64,000 nucleotides of DNA from Stichopus chloronotus (lineage: Eukaryota > Echinodermata > Holothuroidea > Aspidochirotida > Stichopodidae), in contig CM037829.1 of assembly GCA_021234535.1 (NCBI GenBank), positions 34,347,976 through 34,411,975 of the forward strand. The letters run 5' to 3'. Below the pieces are notes generated by a model, which saw only the letters and a list, made by a program, of their open reading frames with translations, was not told the origin of the DNA and ran no database searches. Shown here in pieces: positions 25,601 through 38,651 of this stretch; positions within the stretch are counted from its first letter, which is position 1, and each line of letters starts with the position of its first letter. A program made the translations under genes and the position numbers.

Positions 25601-28600
25601 TGCCTGTTCAAACACACTTCAAACAGAAGTTGCACAAATCACCTTTTACATATTATACCAGGTTTATACCAGGTGAACATTATTACAATTGTGAATAGGA
25701 AAGTCAACTGTTAGAGTTTTGGTTCTTTCACCCCGCATACAAATGTCATCCTATCAGAATTCCTATCAGAATGACCCAGAACACAAGATATATAAATTTT
25801 GTCTACTAAACTGTGAGTGGCTAGCTTCTGTGACCATTTCTCAGAAGTTGTTACGCACTGGGACAAAAACAAGAACGGTGGTTCCCAAATACAGTATGTA
25901 TAAATGCTGTAGAGAAGCAAACAACACTTTTGCAAATGCTCTAAAATCCATTGCCAAAATTGTTTTGCAATCTGAAAGCCACTTGCTAAGAGTTACAGAC
26001 AAAATACGTCGGTTGAAAGAAATTACCCCACACTGGGTGATGACTGGATCTTGAAATATCTTCTTACACAGGAGGCAGAAGAGTTTGTTATTTGGTTTTT
26101 CCACAAATACCATGATGTCCCGTTGAGGCTGTGACATGAAGGGAAAAAACATTAACAATGAGTTTACGAATAACTTGCTGTGATTGTCATAGCACCAACA
26201 CAGCTTTTTATGGTACTTGACAGAGTAATGGAAGTATCATGAAGTAATATTAATGGAGAAACAAATGATAAAGATTATTTAATGATTATGACAAAGATAT
26301 TTTGAAGATGATTATGCATTATTTTTAGACAAGTGAGAATACCAAGCCACCATCAAATTCATGCGAGGATGAGACTGTTTAGATCAAGCAGGTAGATGGG
26401 ATAGGTAAACGATCAGAAAAAAAAAAAAGAAAATGATGAGAATTTACCAAAATCACAAAGAAACCATTTCAGGTCACACAGAACAAGAAAGAAACTGGTT
26501 CACGATGGTGAGTAATTTTAACGACTTCAAACAAAGAGGATAAGCTCAAGGCGGAACGTTGAAAGTGGTTCAATTACTAAAACTTCATTTGACTTCAGTG
26601 GGGGAAAAAGCACATTGCTTATGTATTTTAAAAATATTGTGACTTGCAATGAACTTGCTATGAACTTGCAATGAACTTGCAATGAACTTGCAATGAACTT
26701 GCAATGAACTTGGGTTTGAGTGAATCTGCTGAAAGCATTTTGGTCACTTGGACTTGGTCACTTGTACTTTGGACAAATGGCATTTCCTTTTATTTTCATG
26801 GCAAAAAGTGTCCCACACACCACAATGACAAGGAAAAGGGTGGGGTGAGGGGGCGGACAGAGAGACTCGTTGACTACGAAAGTGAAAGAAACATGCAAAG
26901 ACATTTCTACATGTATGCAGCAAATGTACACATAGCAGAGTTGTATAAAACATACTTAATGACTTGACGTCTATGATAGTTACAAACTTCATAGCCATGG
27001 GACTCTGAGGGAATAGAGGAGGGGAAGGGGAACTAATATGGCACATGAAGGCAATCAGATTGATGGAAAATAAGTAATGGGCTGAAAGGAGGAAAAACAA
27101 CATACAACAGCACTGAAGAGAAAACTGCAGGGAAAAATGGAGTGTGCAGAGAATTCAAGATTTACTGTTGTTATTGAAAGGAAGGCAAGACAAAAAGTAA
27201 ACAGGAAAGCCAAAAAAGAAATAAAATACAAAATCAGTTCAAGAACCATGAGAGGCAAGACATTAATTACATTCAAACAGTTGCAGTGGGAGGGGGTCAA
27301 AGAAAGCACTTATACCTTAGCTGGAGAAGTGGGGGCAGCAGAGGCATCCTGGCACGTTATTTCCTTAATAGCGGTTTGAGCACTGCTCATTGGCTAGAAA
27401 GGGTTGTCCATTGAGAAGCAATGAAAACAAGCAAAATTAACATTTTATACATTCATCTGTTTTCTGGCTGGTTATGCATAGCTGAAAAAAAAGGTGCTCT
27501 TGGCCACATCACAGTTGGCTTGTAACATAATGACCAGCCTTCATAGTGGATGAAAATGTCAAATTGTTCAATTTTAGGATGGTCTTACAAACTTATATAT
27601 ATTATAAAGATAGATCACCCATTCAAAAAATTTTCACCTCATTTGAGAAAGATTAAGCTGAATCTTATTTTGTTGCACTTAAGTGTTTCGACAACCTGGG
27701 ACAAAATGGATCCAAAATGGACTTCTTCTAACGCTCAAATGAACTGTAACCCATCCTCTTTGATATTTCCTTGATGTATTAACCACTGAGTTAGCTGAGA
27801 TGTCTGGCCACCATGACATCTACGTATGTGAAAGTGGTAATATTACATAAATAACTATATATTCTATAGTATTCTTTCATTTGAGATTTCATGATCTCAC
27901 ATTTTCAATGGACATCAAACATATACCAAAGCAGTTTCCACACAATGGAGAAAAAATTATTGCATTAAATCGACTTGTAACTTCCAGAATGAGCACAAGA
28001 AGAACCATGTTTTGCAATCTGCCAACTTTGAAACACTTCTCCTTGGTGACTGTTCTTGAGGAAAGGAATGAAGAACCTAAGACTGCACCAATGAAACTGA
28101 TCTGCATATATGTGTGTGTACAATATTTTAGCTTCAATGACCTGCTTTATCTTTTGAAGTTTTTGCAAAACAATTTGATATCATTGCTGTCTTATGACGT
28201 TTCGTTCAGACGAACAAATTATGACCCCTTATAATTAACAGACACTCTCTGCTATAAACAGTTATTACAAAAACTGATTCTAGCAATCAAAGACTAATAA
28301 CCATTGCCAGAATCAGGATTGGCTCAGCTGGGTAGGGAGGTCAGTAGAGAGGGTACTCACGTAACTCACCCCCCCCCCCAAAATTCTCTTATTACACGTA
28401 ATAAGATATTTTCAGAGTGGCCCTTTTAGACATTTACCCCCGCCTGTATTTTCAGAATGCCCTTTTAGATGATTACCCCTCCAACTGTAGAAGGGTCCAG
28501 ATGGTCCTGGAAATGGTTTCAAAAATAGAAGCAAGAGTTGAACACAAGATGACAAAAGTTAAAGTTGAATTTAACCTTCCCACTGTTCAAGTACTGTAAA

Positions 28601-31600
28601 AATTCGTAACTTTTGTGATGGATATCCTGACTTCAGTGACCCTGAGATGTTGGATCGACGAAGTCCCTTCTCAAAGACCCTTTTCTGCTTTTCCGCACTA
28701 CCCTTGTAAAGATTAAAAGATGCCCTGGTAGAATCCACAAGATGCCTTCTAACAGACCCATCTTCTACGCTTCTTGTATACATTAATGGTACCAGTATAC
28801 CGACGTCCGATAATTCTTTGCTCTAAATTGTGTGAACGATCCAATGTAGAAGAGTCCCATATTTGAGATCTTTAAAGTTGATGCGGCTGAGAGAAAGGAA
28901 GAGTAACTTACTGTTTGGTCTAGCGTATCGAAAATGCTCGGTGTTGGGGTACGCTTGGTAGGTGGCGAAGGCATTGCGACTGCTAGGCTGTTCTTGTCTG
29001 TTGTTGTACCTGATACGTAAGAATGTTAAACAGAGTTAAGTTAACCAAGATCATTTCATTTTGGAAACTTGCTTTTTATATTTCACAACATAACTATCCA
29101 AATATGCTTCATTTCTTTTCACATGCTTTTATACAAACGCTTTTTTGTGGACAAGCAGTTTGCTGACAATTTTCTTTTCTCAGAAAAAAAGGCCCCCGCA
29201 AAAAAAAAATAGCAATGATAAGTGTCTACAGTGAAGGGAAATGAACATGAAGCAAGAAAAGCTTGCACAAAAATATGAATTAATTTTGTTTAAAAGGAGA
29301 CTGACAGTGCACATATGCTGAGCTTTAAAAAATTGTAGACCATGTGGGTGTTGAAGAAATACGACAGTGATTGAGCCACTTAGCTAAAAATAGGTGAAAT
29401 TGAATCATAAATGTGAGTGTTTTCTAGTGATTTTTGTTTCTTGTGCTACTTTTGTTAACAATTAATGTAATATCATTCAGCTTCTTGTGATACTTTCACC
29501 CCAAGATTATGATGAATATGGTTAACACTTACCATTGGTCATTGGCATTGAAAGTGGTAATGGACTGGATATTGTTGAATTTGTGGCATAGCTTCCACTG
29601 AATTGCTGAATGTATCCAGACTGTGAAATAACCAAGACAAACGAGCAAAGAGATGTGAATACAAAAGGAATATTTGAAAATAAAGCGGGAGGGGTCAATC
29701 CACGACAATCGTCCATAATACTTGAAAAAGACCTAAGGTAAGTTGTGACTGCAGTCATCCGTCCTAACATCATCGTCACCCATCTTAACTTTACCACTTG
29801 GCAAATGTCGGTCATTCCATTTCGCAGGTACTGTTAGATTTCACCAATCTAATCATGTCTGCAACTACATGGAATGCTCAATTTATTCTACATCAATTGA
29901 CATCATGACAAATGTGAAGAGGGTACAATAATTCACTTTACATACACTGGTACTTTGTAGGTACATTGCACGTCTGCAAGTAAACATCTTATTTCGTGTA
30001 ATATACAGTAGTGGGAACATTCTTTTGATGGGACAAATTTATACGTTTGACTTCGAACCATCACCAAACGGGGAAACAGAAGAAGGGAAGGCAAAATATC
30101 AATGGGCTATATTCAGTGTAACACTGAGTGTGGTTGCCATGGCAGGAAAAGATAGACAATGCTGAGTTTGTTTTGACCTCAGACACTAATAGTGTCTGAG
30201 GTCAAAACAAACTCAGCATTTTGTCTACAATATTTCTTCAATTTATTTTGGTAGTCACTTGAACACTTTCAGTTAAAGCAAGCAAAAGTGGAGATTGCAG
30301 TCTTTCTAGAACAAAAAAAATTCTACAACACATTTTCAAACGTTTTTTATACATATTTCATTCCTGGAAGTGTACTCCCCAAACACATCTCCATTTAAAG
30401 AATGACCAGAATCATTGACAACTAAATGCTAGTAGTGACACAACAACTTGGATCTCATTTTTCTATGCTTGGATAAAAACAAAATTACACAGATGCAGAA
30501 AATGTGACTTGAAATTCTGCCTGAGGGGGATATCCTTGTGCATTACTTGACCAATGATCTGTAAAACTTTACAAGTCACGTTGAAACCAAGTCAGGGATT
30601 TTTTTGTCTCAATTAGTAACACTTAATCTCAACGTCGATGACATGCACGCTGAGTCGTAGCCCATGTCATAATGATGGACAGCGATGCATTTTTTAAGTG
30701 CCGGGTCTTTATTTCCTCAGCTTCCTCACCGTTTCTGTTTGTTGTTTCCTTTCTAATGGAGCGTGAAATCCATCTCTAATCCCACAATTGACAGAGGCAA
30801 TCACCGGCTGACATGACTGTTGGTTTGCTTCTTCCAAAAGGTGCTTTGAACCTTCAATGATCACATTTAAAGGGATTGTAAAGTCAAAGACCACTGTAAC
30901 TACTGCATATGCTGTACACTGCTGCTTGGGGGGGGGGGGGGGAGGCTCACTGCTTGCGGACAGATTCAATCTGTGATAGTAAATTCACCCTCGGCATAAT
31001 TTCTGATGACATCGCTGAAATAATTCACAAGCGTGATTTGCTAAAGTATTATAGTCAAGTTCATGTATTGAATTTCAAAGTTTCGGGATCAGGGAGACTG
31101 ATCGAGTATCCTATACCATATCGATCGTGGGTGAACACGGGGGGGGGGGGGGGAATTTGCCTTTTCCTTTCCATAAGTGTCCAGAGGAGGGGTGAACCAA
31201 ACAATCCCCATGCAAACTCAAATCTGCATCTGAGACTGAATGTTAACGGCCCAGTGCGACGGATTAGAGTTCACCCCCGTCTTTGGTCACTTTCCCAAAG
31301 GCTGGGGAGGTGGAGGACTTGCACAGGTAAGCAGCCCATCAGCTGTACCAAGCAACCTGAAGTAGACTACAGTAGGAATTGAATCGAAAAACAGGAGGCC
31401 TAATCGAAATAACCAAATACCGTCTCAGCAAACTGTACAAAGCTTTGCTGAACAAGTGATTCTGATATAATAGACAATTTCCGAGTGGTTCCACCGGGAC
31501 TTGATCCAGACACTCATGCTAGACTGACACTCTAACCACCGTGCCAACCCTCCACATTAGTCTCAAACCATGCATTCTATGCATGTACTGTACTGTACTG

Positions 31601-33348
31601 TATATTGTACATTATGTTGGAGGAGAAAATTACAATGTGCAGTGTACTTTAAAATTTGAATTATATAGTTCTGTTCACTTTTTTGCAAATTAATCCAAAT
31701 TCCATTTTGAATATTAATTGCTGGAGTTCAGTTGGTTTACACAGTTTGCAGATACCATGTTGAGGAAAGTTGGTTTAGTGCCCTTTTGAAACTTGCATGG
31801 CAAACCAAGGACAGTCCACTTTCTAACCAAACATGATTTCTAACACACAAAAGAGTGCACTATTAAAGCACCTATATTTGTTTAACCCCGTTTGGTGTCT
31901 ACACATTTTTGAGTGTACACTGTTACTACTATACATACAGCATGGAGTGTCTTGTCCAAGAACATGAATTGAAAACTTTCTTTGACTTAAGGGAGGTATT
32001 CTGCACACTGAATTCTTGTAAACATATTCATCCTTTGAGTTTCTACTTGCTCTCTGCAGACTCGGAACAACCTGCGTTTCTGTCATCAAATTGTTAAAAC
32101 TTTCTACTTGCACATTGCCATGTGACCCACATGAATGGAGTACATTTCATTATGTTAATCCCAAAGGGATTAAGGACTTCGTGCTACTTTCAACGCTTAC
32201 CTGTCTAAAAACTAGGTTAATGCTCCTATTGAGGAAAACTCTCTATTTGAATTATTCAACTTCCACTGCAAGTTACACATAATCAGAATGAGTGGAAATC
32301 TTTGTAGAGTCTTTATCAAGTGGGAGATGTATTTATTAGGGAGCCCTTCATGTACGCAACAGGCTGTTCATCAAATTGAAAGCCTCTTTTAAGAGTGATG
32401 GTAACAGAACAAAACCTGGGAAATGCTGGTCATGTATGGATTGCCTTGCAATTGTCAGAGAGGAGAATGTGGCTCATATTACAACATTCTACTGCATCAT
32501 GGTTTTCCTAGCTAGGGATTAAATTCAGTCCATATTTGGCCTGCAAGAACATTCGTTCTGATCCACATATAAAATGTGACTATCATGCACAGCATTGAAA
32601 TTCAAGGTTTCAACCCTTTGTGGGCATGCTCTATTTAAGACAGACCACTAGTAGCGTATGTGCAACAATAAGACTGCGTAACAACAGCTGCTCTAAGTCC
32701 ATGCAAAGAGCCAGGCTCATATTGCTTTCTTTATTTACTTATCCCCACCCACCCCCTCTCCTCATGGTATGATATCTGGGATTTCCACTTCATCTAACTG
32801 CAGGAATTATGTTCTTCAAAAGTTAATTTTGGGAGCAATATCAACCATTAAGCGCAAAAAGAAGGATTTAGTGACTGGAACTGTAGTTAGTTGTAACCCT
32901 ATATTAATTTTGTGTACACACTATGAAAATTATCTTCCTGGCAGACTGTCATCAATGTGAAAATGGGGACTATAATGTCATGCATTTCTTGACATGCATA
33001 ATGGTTATATTTGCTAAACATAAATTATGCTCATCATAGTTAACTAAGTGACAGCACTTTGAACAGTGGTGGAAACAAAGACTTTTAATAGCTTTTGGTG
33101 ATCTGGTGAATTTTCCAAACACCAGGAAAGTGAGAAAACAGCTCCCTGGCCAAAACGGTCACTTGTGTCCAGGTGGTGGTCGTATGAGCGACTGATTAGA
33201 TATTGAACCTCAATTGAAATAATTGCATGTGAATACAAAATACCTTCAAGAGTGCAGGGGAGTTGCTCCTGGAGCTCGTCTCACTCGCTATGAGCAGCTC
33301 CGACTCCACATCGCTGCCACTCTCCGGAACCAACTGCACGGTGTCCAT
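16697..33348 (-). CDS. TRAF7: TRAF7, E3 ubiquitin ligase, N-terminal part (partial)
   Basis: Ten exons on the minus strand join in phase: 33348-33244, 29620-29533, 29009-28912, 27393-27316, 26128-26027, 25337-25298, 24212-24029, 23334-23259, 21917-21831, 16892-16697, each with AG/GT borders. They encode 351 residues plus one base. Residues 1-123 are Ser/Thr/Pro-rich. A RING finger follows, with C141, C144, C156, H158, C161, C164, C173 and D176 (C3HC3D). TRAF-type zinc fingers cover about 180-300. A coiled coil covers about 300-351 and contains FLRSMLGKMSERVDSLEKS, very close to vertebrate TRAF7. TRAF7 is a ubiquitin ligase acting with MEKK3 in JNK/p38 signalling. The WD40 repeats that form its C-terminal half are absent from the window: the next exon must enter in phase 1 and I find none below 16.7 kb. 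I chose the start at 33348 because it places the RING about 140 residues in, as in the human protein (about 130). Confidence 0.9.
17593..17955 (-). pseudogene. Decayed THAP-domain fragment
   Basis: An open frame on the minus strand starts with MVLKC and continues TNQRGKKPRLKVHIFPANEE, the spacing of a THAP zinc-binding domain (Cys near the start, Arg-Gly-Lys-Lys, then His-x-Phe-Pro and acidic/Arg residues). The second Cys and the conserved Trp after the Arg run appear replaced (Val and Cys), so zinc binding is probably lost. The remaining about 70 residues match nothing I know. THAP domains belong to P-element/Kolobok-type transposases and to host proteins derived from them, so this is most likely a transposon relic in a TRAF7 intron. 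Confidence 0.4.
18311..18965 (+). repeat. 5' LTR
   Basis: The long terminal repeat has TG...CA ends. It carries AATAAA near 18434 and again near 18832, either of which could serve as its polyadenylation signal. The sequence just after it begins TAGTGGTCGG; a TGG three bases in may start the primer-binding site, but I cannot name the tRNA. Confidence 0.88.
20779..21434 (+). repeat. 3' LTR
   Basis: This is the second copy of the LTR, collinear with the first apart from single-base changes and a 1 bp length difference near 21068. It is preceded directly by the polypurine tract. Confidence 0.88.
24298..25185 (+). repeat. DR1-rich repeat family copy with five tandem units
   Basis: It begins CAACCAGAGAGTCGAAAGAC, like the copy at 38652. 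From about 24540 it holds five degenerate units of 125-145 bp. Each unit has a CCTTTGACCTCCACC-like core, then ACAATAGGGATCATCTAC and AAGTATGAGATCAGTCA. It lies in the TRAF7 intron just upstream of the exon at 24212-24029, on the opposite strand to the gene. Confidence 0.65.
26642..26711 (+). repeat. 11 bp minisatellite (AATGAACTTGC)n
   Basis: Six near-perfect copies of an 11 bp unit in a TRAF7 intron. Confidence 0.85.
30158..30220. repeat. Perfect foldback: 30 bp arms, 3 bp loop
   Basis: Bases 30158-30187 and 30191-30220 are exact reverse complements separated by AAT. The match resumes as TAGAC/GTCTA beyond a two-base interruption. It lies in a TRAF7 intron about 0.5 kb upstream of exon 2. 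Confidence 0.9.
31481..31553 (-). mobile_element. tRNA-derived SINE head (tRNA pseudogene)
   Basis: Read on the minus strand, the segment begins GGAGGGTTGGC. It carries a polymerase III A box (TGGCACGGTGG, 31546-31536) and a B box (GGATCAAGTCC, 31507-31497) spaced as in a tRNA. The 5' and 3' strands do not make a clean acceptor stem and there is no clear anticodon loop, so it is not a working tRNA. It is best read as the promoter-bearing head of a SINE. Confidence 0.6.
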
Positions 33349-35120
33349 CTGTAGGCCTGTGACGGCACTGCAAATCAAATTGCAATAAAGAATGAGATTA
33401 CTGTGGTAAAGAAAGAGTACCATGTTACAGTAACACACACATGTAAGAAGCCAATGTAGTGAACAAATACACTGAATGATCACATAAACATCAGTGTTAA
33501 CTGGCATCTACAGTACATGCAGTATGTGTACAGTAGTCTACTATCATAGGAGAGTTGGGCCACAAAGAATGGCACACAAGACTGTTTTTGAAAATGTGTA
33601 TATCGTCGATGAAACCCTGACGTTACACCTTAGGCGGTGAGGCACCTCAACATCACTGAGATGGCCAGATCGAAATGACAATGCCACATTTACCATGGAC
33701 GGCTTATGAGACTGACAAAAAGCTTGGCGGAGCCATGAGTTGTGAACTTAAAGTACCCCCTAGACATTCTTGTCACTAATGATACAGTACGAACCCTGTG
33801 GGTACGATTTTGTACGATTAAGTGCAGTATGCCTCAAATGCTGGGCTTCTGCATCAGGGGCCCTAAGGCAGACCTCTGGACCCCTTTCACCCAATCAAAG
33901 CATGGTCTTGCACTGACACTGGTGCCTTTTGGCACCAGGTAAGAGACACTGTTTAAAAATGTTGAGTCAGGCATACAGTAGCCCTGAAGAGGCAACAGAT
34001 ACATATTACTCCTGAAATTGAGGCTGGATGGACTTGCACAGTATACTGACATACATGATCTAAGTAACAAAGATAGCTAAATTTAAGGTACTTTATTTAA
34101 AGCGATGTCCAAGTTGACCCACAGCAATATCTGGTAAAATACGTATCAAAAGACCTGACTGCTGGCCCAGATCGAGACTACTATACTGTACCTGTATGTT
34201 TACTAAAGGCTACTGGTCATCTCCAATGCGGATAAAAGATTTACTGTAAGGTGGAGACATGCAAAGCACAGTACATATGAAGTGTTCTCCAGTGACCTAC
34301 CATGTATGGACACTGATGTTGGTCCTTCACTCTTATGATGACCTACTGGGCAATGGAACATATTCCAATTGACAGATGCCTGCAGTTCTGGTGAGGGTGA
34401 GGTACTTATAGCCAGTGAGTAGATTGGCTGACAAAGATTACTTTAGCAAGGAATCAAGGAATTACACGGAAAGATTCTTACACAGAAGGATCCTTACACA
34501 AGCTCACATACAGTAATCATGTACTCTACCATCCCACAGTTAAAAAGTTATGTGCTTAATTTGAGCCAGTGTTTAGAAAGAACCGATTCATTTCAATAAT
34601 GTTGTGTAACATGTTTCAGGTACTATGGCAACATCCTACTGACTACTATAGATGAGAAGTTGACATGCGGTACTTGCGTGGCAGGCACAAATCAATCAAA
34701 TTCCAAGTGCAAAAGTGCGTGTGTACTTTTGCATGAAATTAACTTAATTCCTGAAGAGGATGGGGGCAGCAGAGTGGTTTGCAGGTGATTCTCAATGTAG
34801 TAGGCCTGCACAGCATTGAAACCTTGCAAAACAATAATAATTTTGAAAACATAACAAACTGTTAAAAGCATGGAGTTACTGAAACATGATGCACAGCAGA
34901 TGCCCCCATTTTAGAGCACAGTAAAACTATTTGTTGTTGTTGGTTTGCTATCTTTACAGCACATAATCTGTATTCGCTCTTAAATTCATGTACATGTACA
35001 GTAGTGCATTGGCATTGTATGCAGTATTGTGCAGTGAGTAATCTCTAACTTTGGTGCAGTGGAAAAACAGATGTGTTGCATGAAGACACTTAAATACAAG
35101 GCAGTCACAGAAACAGAAAG

Positions 35121-36523
35121 CAGGGTTTCCCCTGGTACTTAATTGCAGAGGCAGCCGCCTCGCAACTTTTTAAGACCGCCTCGCCAAAAAAATGCCATAA
35201 TTACCGCCTCACGTGTTTATATCCAGGGCTGGAAAAAGTCAGGAAGATACAGGCTCCTTCCCGGGAAGTCTCGCGGGAAATCCGCTTCTGTACTTCTGGC
35301 CGTGTTTATCTTGTACATACCATGCTTATTTCGAACTTTCAATCACAGAATGGTAGAGATCACACATCTATGTGGTTTTCTAAATAGTTACGTCCGAAAA
35401 TAACTTGTGAATAAATCCATTCAAAAGTGTATACCAAATGTCCCATCCACTTTCAATCTTCAACAAAAGTTGAAGTAAATTACTATTGGTGTAATAGAAT
35501 ACCCTTATTTTTTACTCATGATCAATATTTTTCAAGTTTACAACCGTTGGGAAATGTTTGCAGAAGAGTCTACGTATACCTCCTTTACTCCATTCGATGT
35601 CAATTAAAAAGCATAGGCTTAGGCCTGCCACGCCTGCATGCGCAAATTATCTGCAGTATGACAGCTAGCGGACATATCACAACCCACAGAAATACAAAAC
35701 GAACTCATATGTCTATGTCCAAAACGCTTCATGAAACCAATAGTCTGCTTCTTCAAACCTATAGTCCAAACATTTTAAAGTGACTACTAGTAGGATCAAT
35801 GAACCAAAAAAAAAAACTCTGAAACCTGCAACTTCCCTGTAATACGGAAATATGAATTGCCAAGTTGGTTAGGCTATTCGATATACGTCCACTGCGTTAG
35901 GTTACCATTACTTAAAATTTTCGGAAGGCTGCGCACGATCTTACGTGATTCTTTTCACGAAATTTTTAGGGACATTTCAACGTCAAACATGTATGTAATA
36001 CAGTTTACTCTACATGACATATGCAACATTTCACAGAACATTTTGATTTTGAAGCAATATCAATTATTTTTTTCTGATCGAACTATCATGTTTTCACCTG
36101 ATACAGTAACAGTTTTCAACTTGTAGAGTTGAAATTAAGCATGGGTTTCAAATGATTCAGACACGTCTAAAAACGCTAAAATCACTGAGTTTCCGAATGC
36201 TTTGCACCCTGGACCCCTTCCGGGATCGTCCATGAACCCCACAAGGGGCCCTATGGCGGGCCCATTGACCCCACGCTGGTATGACAATCGCTTCGCTATC
36301 GAATGAAGCCTACGGCGCCATGTTAGGTCTGGCGGGAAACTCTGACTATATGGTAATTAGTTTCCCGGAAAATTTACACTTTTTCCGACCCTGTTTACAT
36401 CATGGTCAAAATCGCCTAATCTTCGAGAACCTACTTAGTACGGTCTTGCACCCGAAATTCATGGCGGTGTCAAGTAATTTGCCTTCACCGCCTCATACTC
36501 TGAAAAACCCAGGGGAAACCCTG
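35121..36523. mobile_element. DNA transposon with 15 bp inverted termini
   Basis: CAGGGTTTCCCCTGG at 35121-35135 is perfectly inverted at 36509-36523. GAAAG flanks both sides (35116-35120 and 36524-36528), a possible 5 bp target duplication; no convincing 8 bp duplication is present. CCGCCTC recurs three times near the left end and once near the right. The 1.4 kb interior has only short frames (118 residues at most) with no transposase motif, so it is a non-autonomous copy. It lies in the long intron upstream of the first TRAF7 coding exon. Confidence 0.75.
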
Positions 36524-38651
36524 GAAAGGGAAGCAAAATATATGCCGAAGAAATGTACTCACACATGCTGGTGAGCGATGAGTTATTAAATTACTAAAAA
36601 TGTAACTGCACTGAGCTGGGCAGAGACAAAGTCTTACACAGACAGTGTCTTAATTCTTAAGGAAGAATTGCATGTTCATTTCTTAATTACTTACTTACTA
36701 GTGGCTTTACATGTGGTAACTAAGGTAACCTAAGAAAAACAGTAAGTATGTTTGGTGGTTGGGGTGACCTAATTACATGAACCAAAGGTAAACTGTTCGC
36801 GACGTACTGTAAGTCTGACGTCGGTCTCCTCTATTGCTATTTCACAGGGTGCTGAATATACTTGTAAAGGTACTCCTCTCAACCAAAGGTGAAAATCACC
36901 ATCCACCAGATGTGTCTGGTTGAGCTGAATAAACGTGATGCCATGTACGTTATTGTATCACCATGAATTGTAACAATTATGCAGGGGAGAAGGCCATGTG
37001 ACATGATCTACAGTAGTTGCCATTGTAACATCCCACTGTACCACAGTACAGTATCTGAAGGAGATCTAGCTTGCGATGAGACTTGACAAGTTTTCCTTTT
37101 AAGATAAATTTTTTTACAAGATTTTCATGACCTGGCACTTGTTAGCCACCATGTTGGTATAAACTAAAAGCTTCTCTCAAAAACTGAAAAGCAAGATATG
37201 ACAAGGAAAGGTTGTACAATAATAGTGAGAAACACAACATACTATATGAATATGTTGACAGTTTACGTAACTTGTTGTAGTAAAGAGGAGTAAAAGGGAC
37301 GGTCGTAACTTGGAAAGATTCATTTTTAGAAAAGACAGTTCTTAACTAACCTGTACTGCAATTTCATAGAATGGCTACAAACTACACAGCAGTTTTTCCC
37401 CACAAGTTTCCATTTAATGGCACTCAAAGTAGAGAGAACATGATTCGTACAGCCACAACAGTGGTGATCAGTTAATGGTTTAAGCATGGAGGCCTTTTAC
37501 CTCCATGGTTTAAGGGTTTACTTAATGTTGTAATTAAAGTTAGTTGTAGAGTAACTGTAGCATAACTGTAGCATAGTAGTCCTTAGGCCCCTTGTATGTA
37601 AGATGTTCCATTTTGAAACATAAAAAACTTGGTACAATTCTAATTTTACAAAACCATTGTAAAACTCCAGATTTTACGTACAGTAAGATCCCGCCAAATC
37701 CGGTTCCGCCTTGATCTAAAAATTAAGAGCTAGTGCATCCCTCATGACTGGCACTAGGTTCACAGCGGCAAACAGCTATTAATCTAATCTAGTATACATA
37801 GAGGTCAGTGAACATTGCAAAATGTGATGCTATAGTACATACAAACATTGACATTCTAGAAAACTACAATGTAAACACTATACTTATCTGCTGCAGCAGT
37901 AGCCTACACTCAGTAGTCTGATGACACATTTGTGATACTGCAACTTGTACTAATGCAAGGTACAGCACAACTTTCCTAGCAGTTGAATCTGTTCTTGATT
38001 TAAAATACAGTATTTACCAAAATAATTTACCTGAAGTGGTTGATAGAATATTAATTTGTCTGCTTCACAGTAACAGAGTACAGTACAAACAACGAACGAG
38101 CAGATGCACAGTGTACTGAGGGACCTGTAGCTACTGTGGCTCTAAATGATTGTCATGTCAAATCAATGCCCAAAAGCAGTGGCAGTGCAGGACAACACTG
38201 ATATTACATGTGCAATAGACAGAGTTATAAATGATGCAGTTTTCATGAGAACATTATGTGTGCAGATTTGGTCAATAGGCCATGGTAATAGTAACATTCA
38301 TCTAGTTACATCCGTATGTATGTTGATCAGTGCTATTTCACTGCACTCATGAATCCTCATCAGTAGGCTACATGTACCTACCCAGACCGTGCATATAGGA
38401 AATATATATTTGTAATCACATGAACATACTTCCCCCTGTCAAAAATTGCCGTAAGTTTCATTGAACCAGATTCCTGATTTATGGCGTGACTGCTGATAAG
38501 CTAATACTTCTTTTTGTTGGTACTTTATTCCCTTTGCACATGAACATTATGATGATTATTAAAGATCACACCTGGAGATCGGACAAATCGTGCAAATCCC
38601 GAAGGACGAGGGACGTACATCCCACGAGACCAAAGGTTCACAAGACCAAAA

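Noticed and set aside
30909..31382. Longest open frame in the window (157 residues, plus strand)
   Set aside because: It runs through two poly(G) tracts, has no splice context or known domain, and lies antisense in a TRAF7 intron.
35121..36523. 8 bp hAT target duplication for the CAGGG element
   Set aside because: Flanking octamers do not match; only a 5 bp GAAAG is shared, so superfamily assignment is left open.
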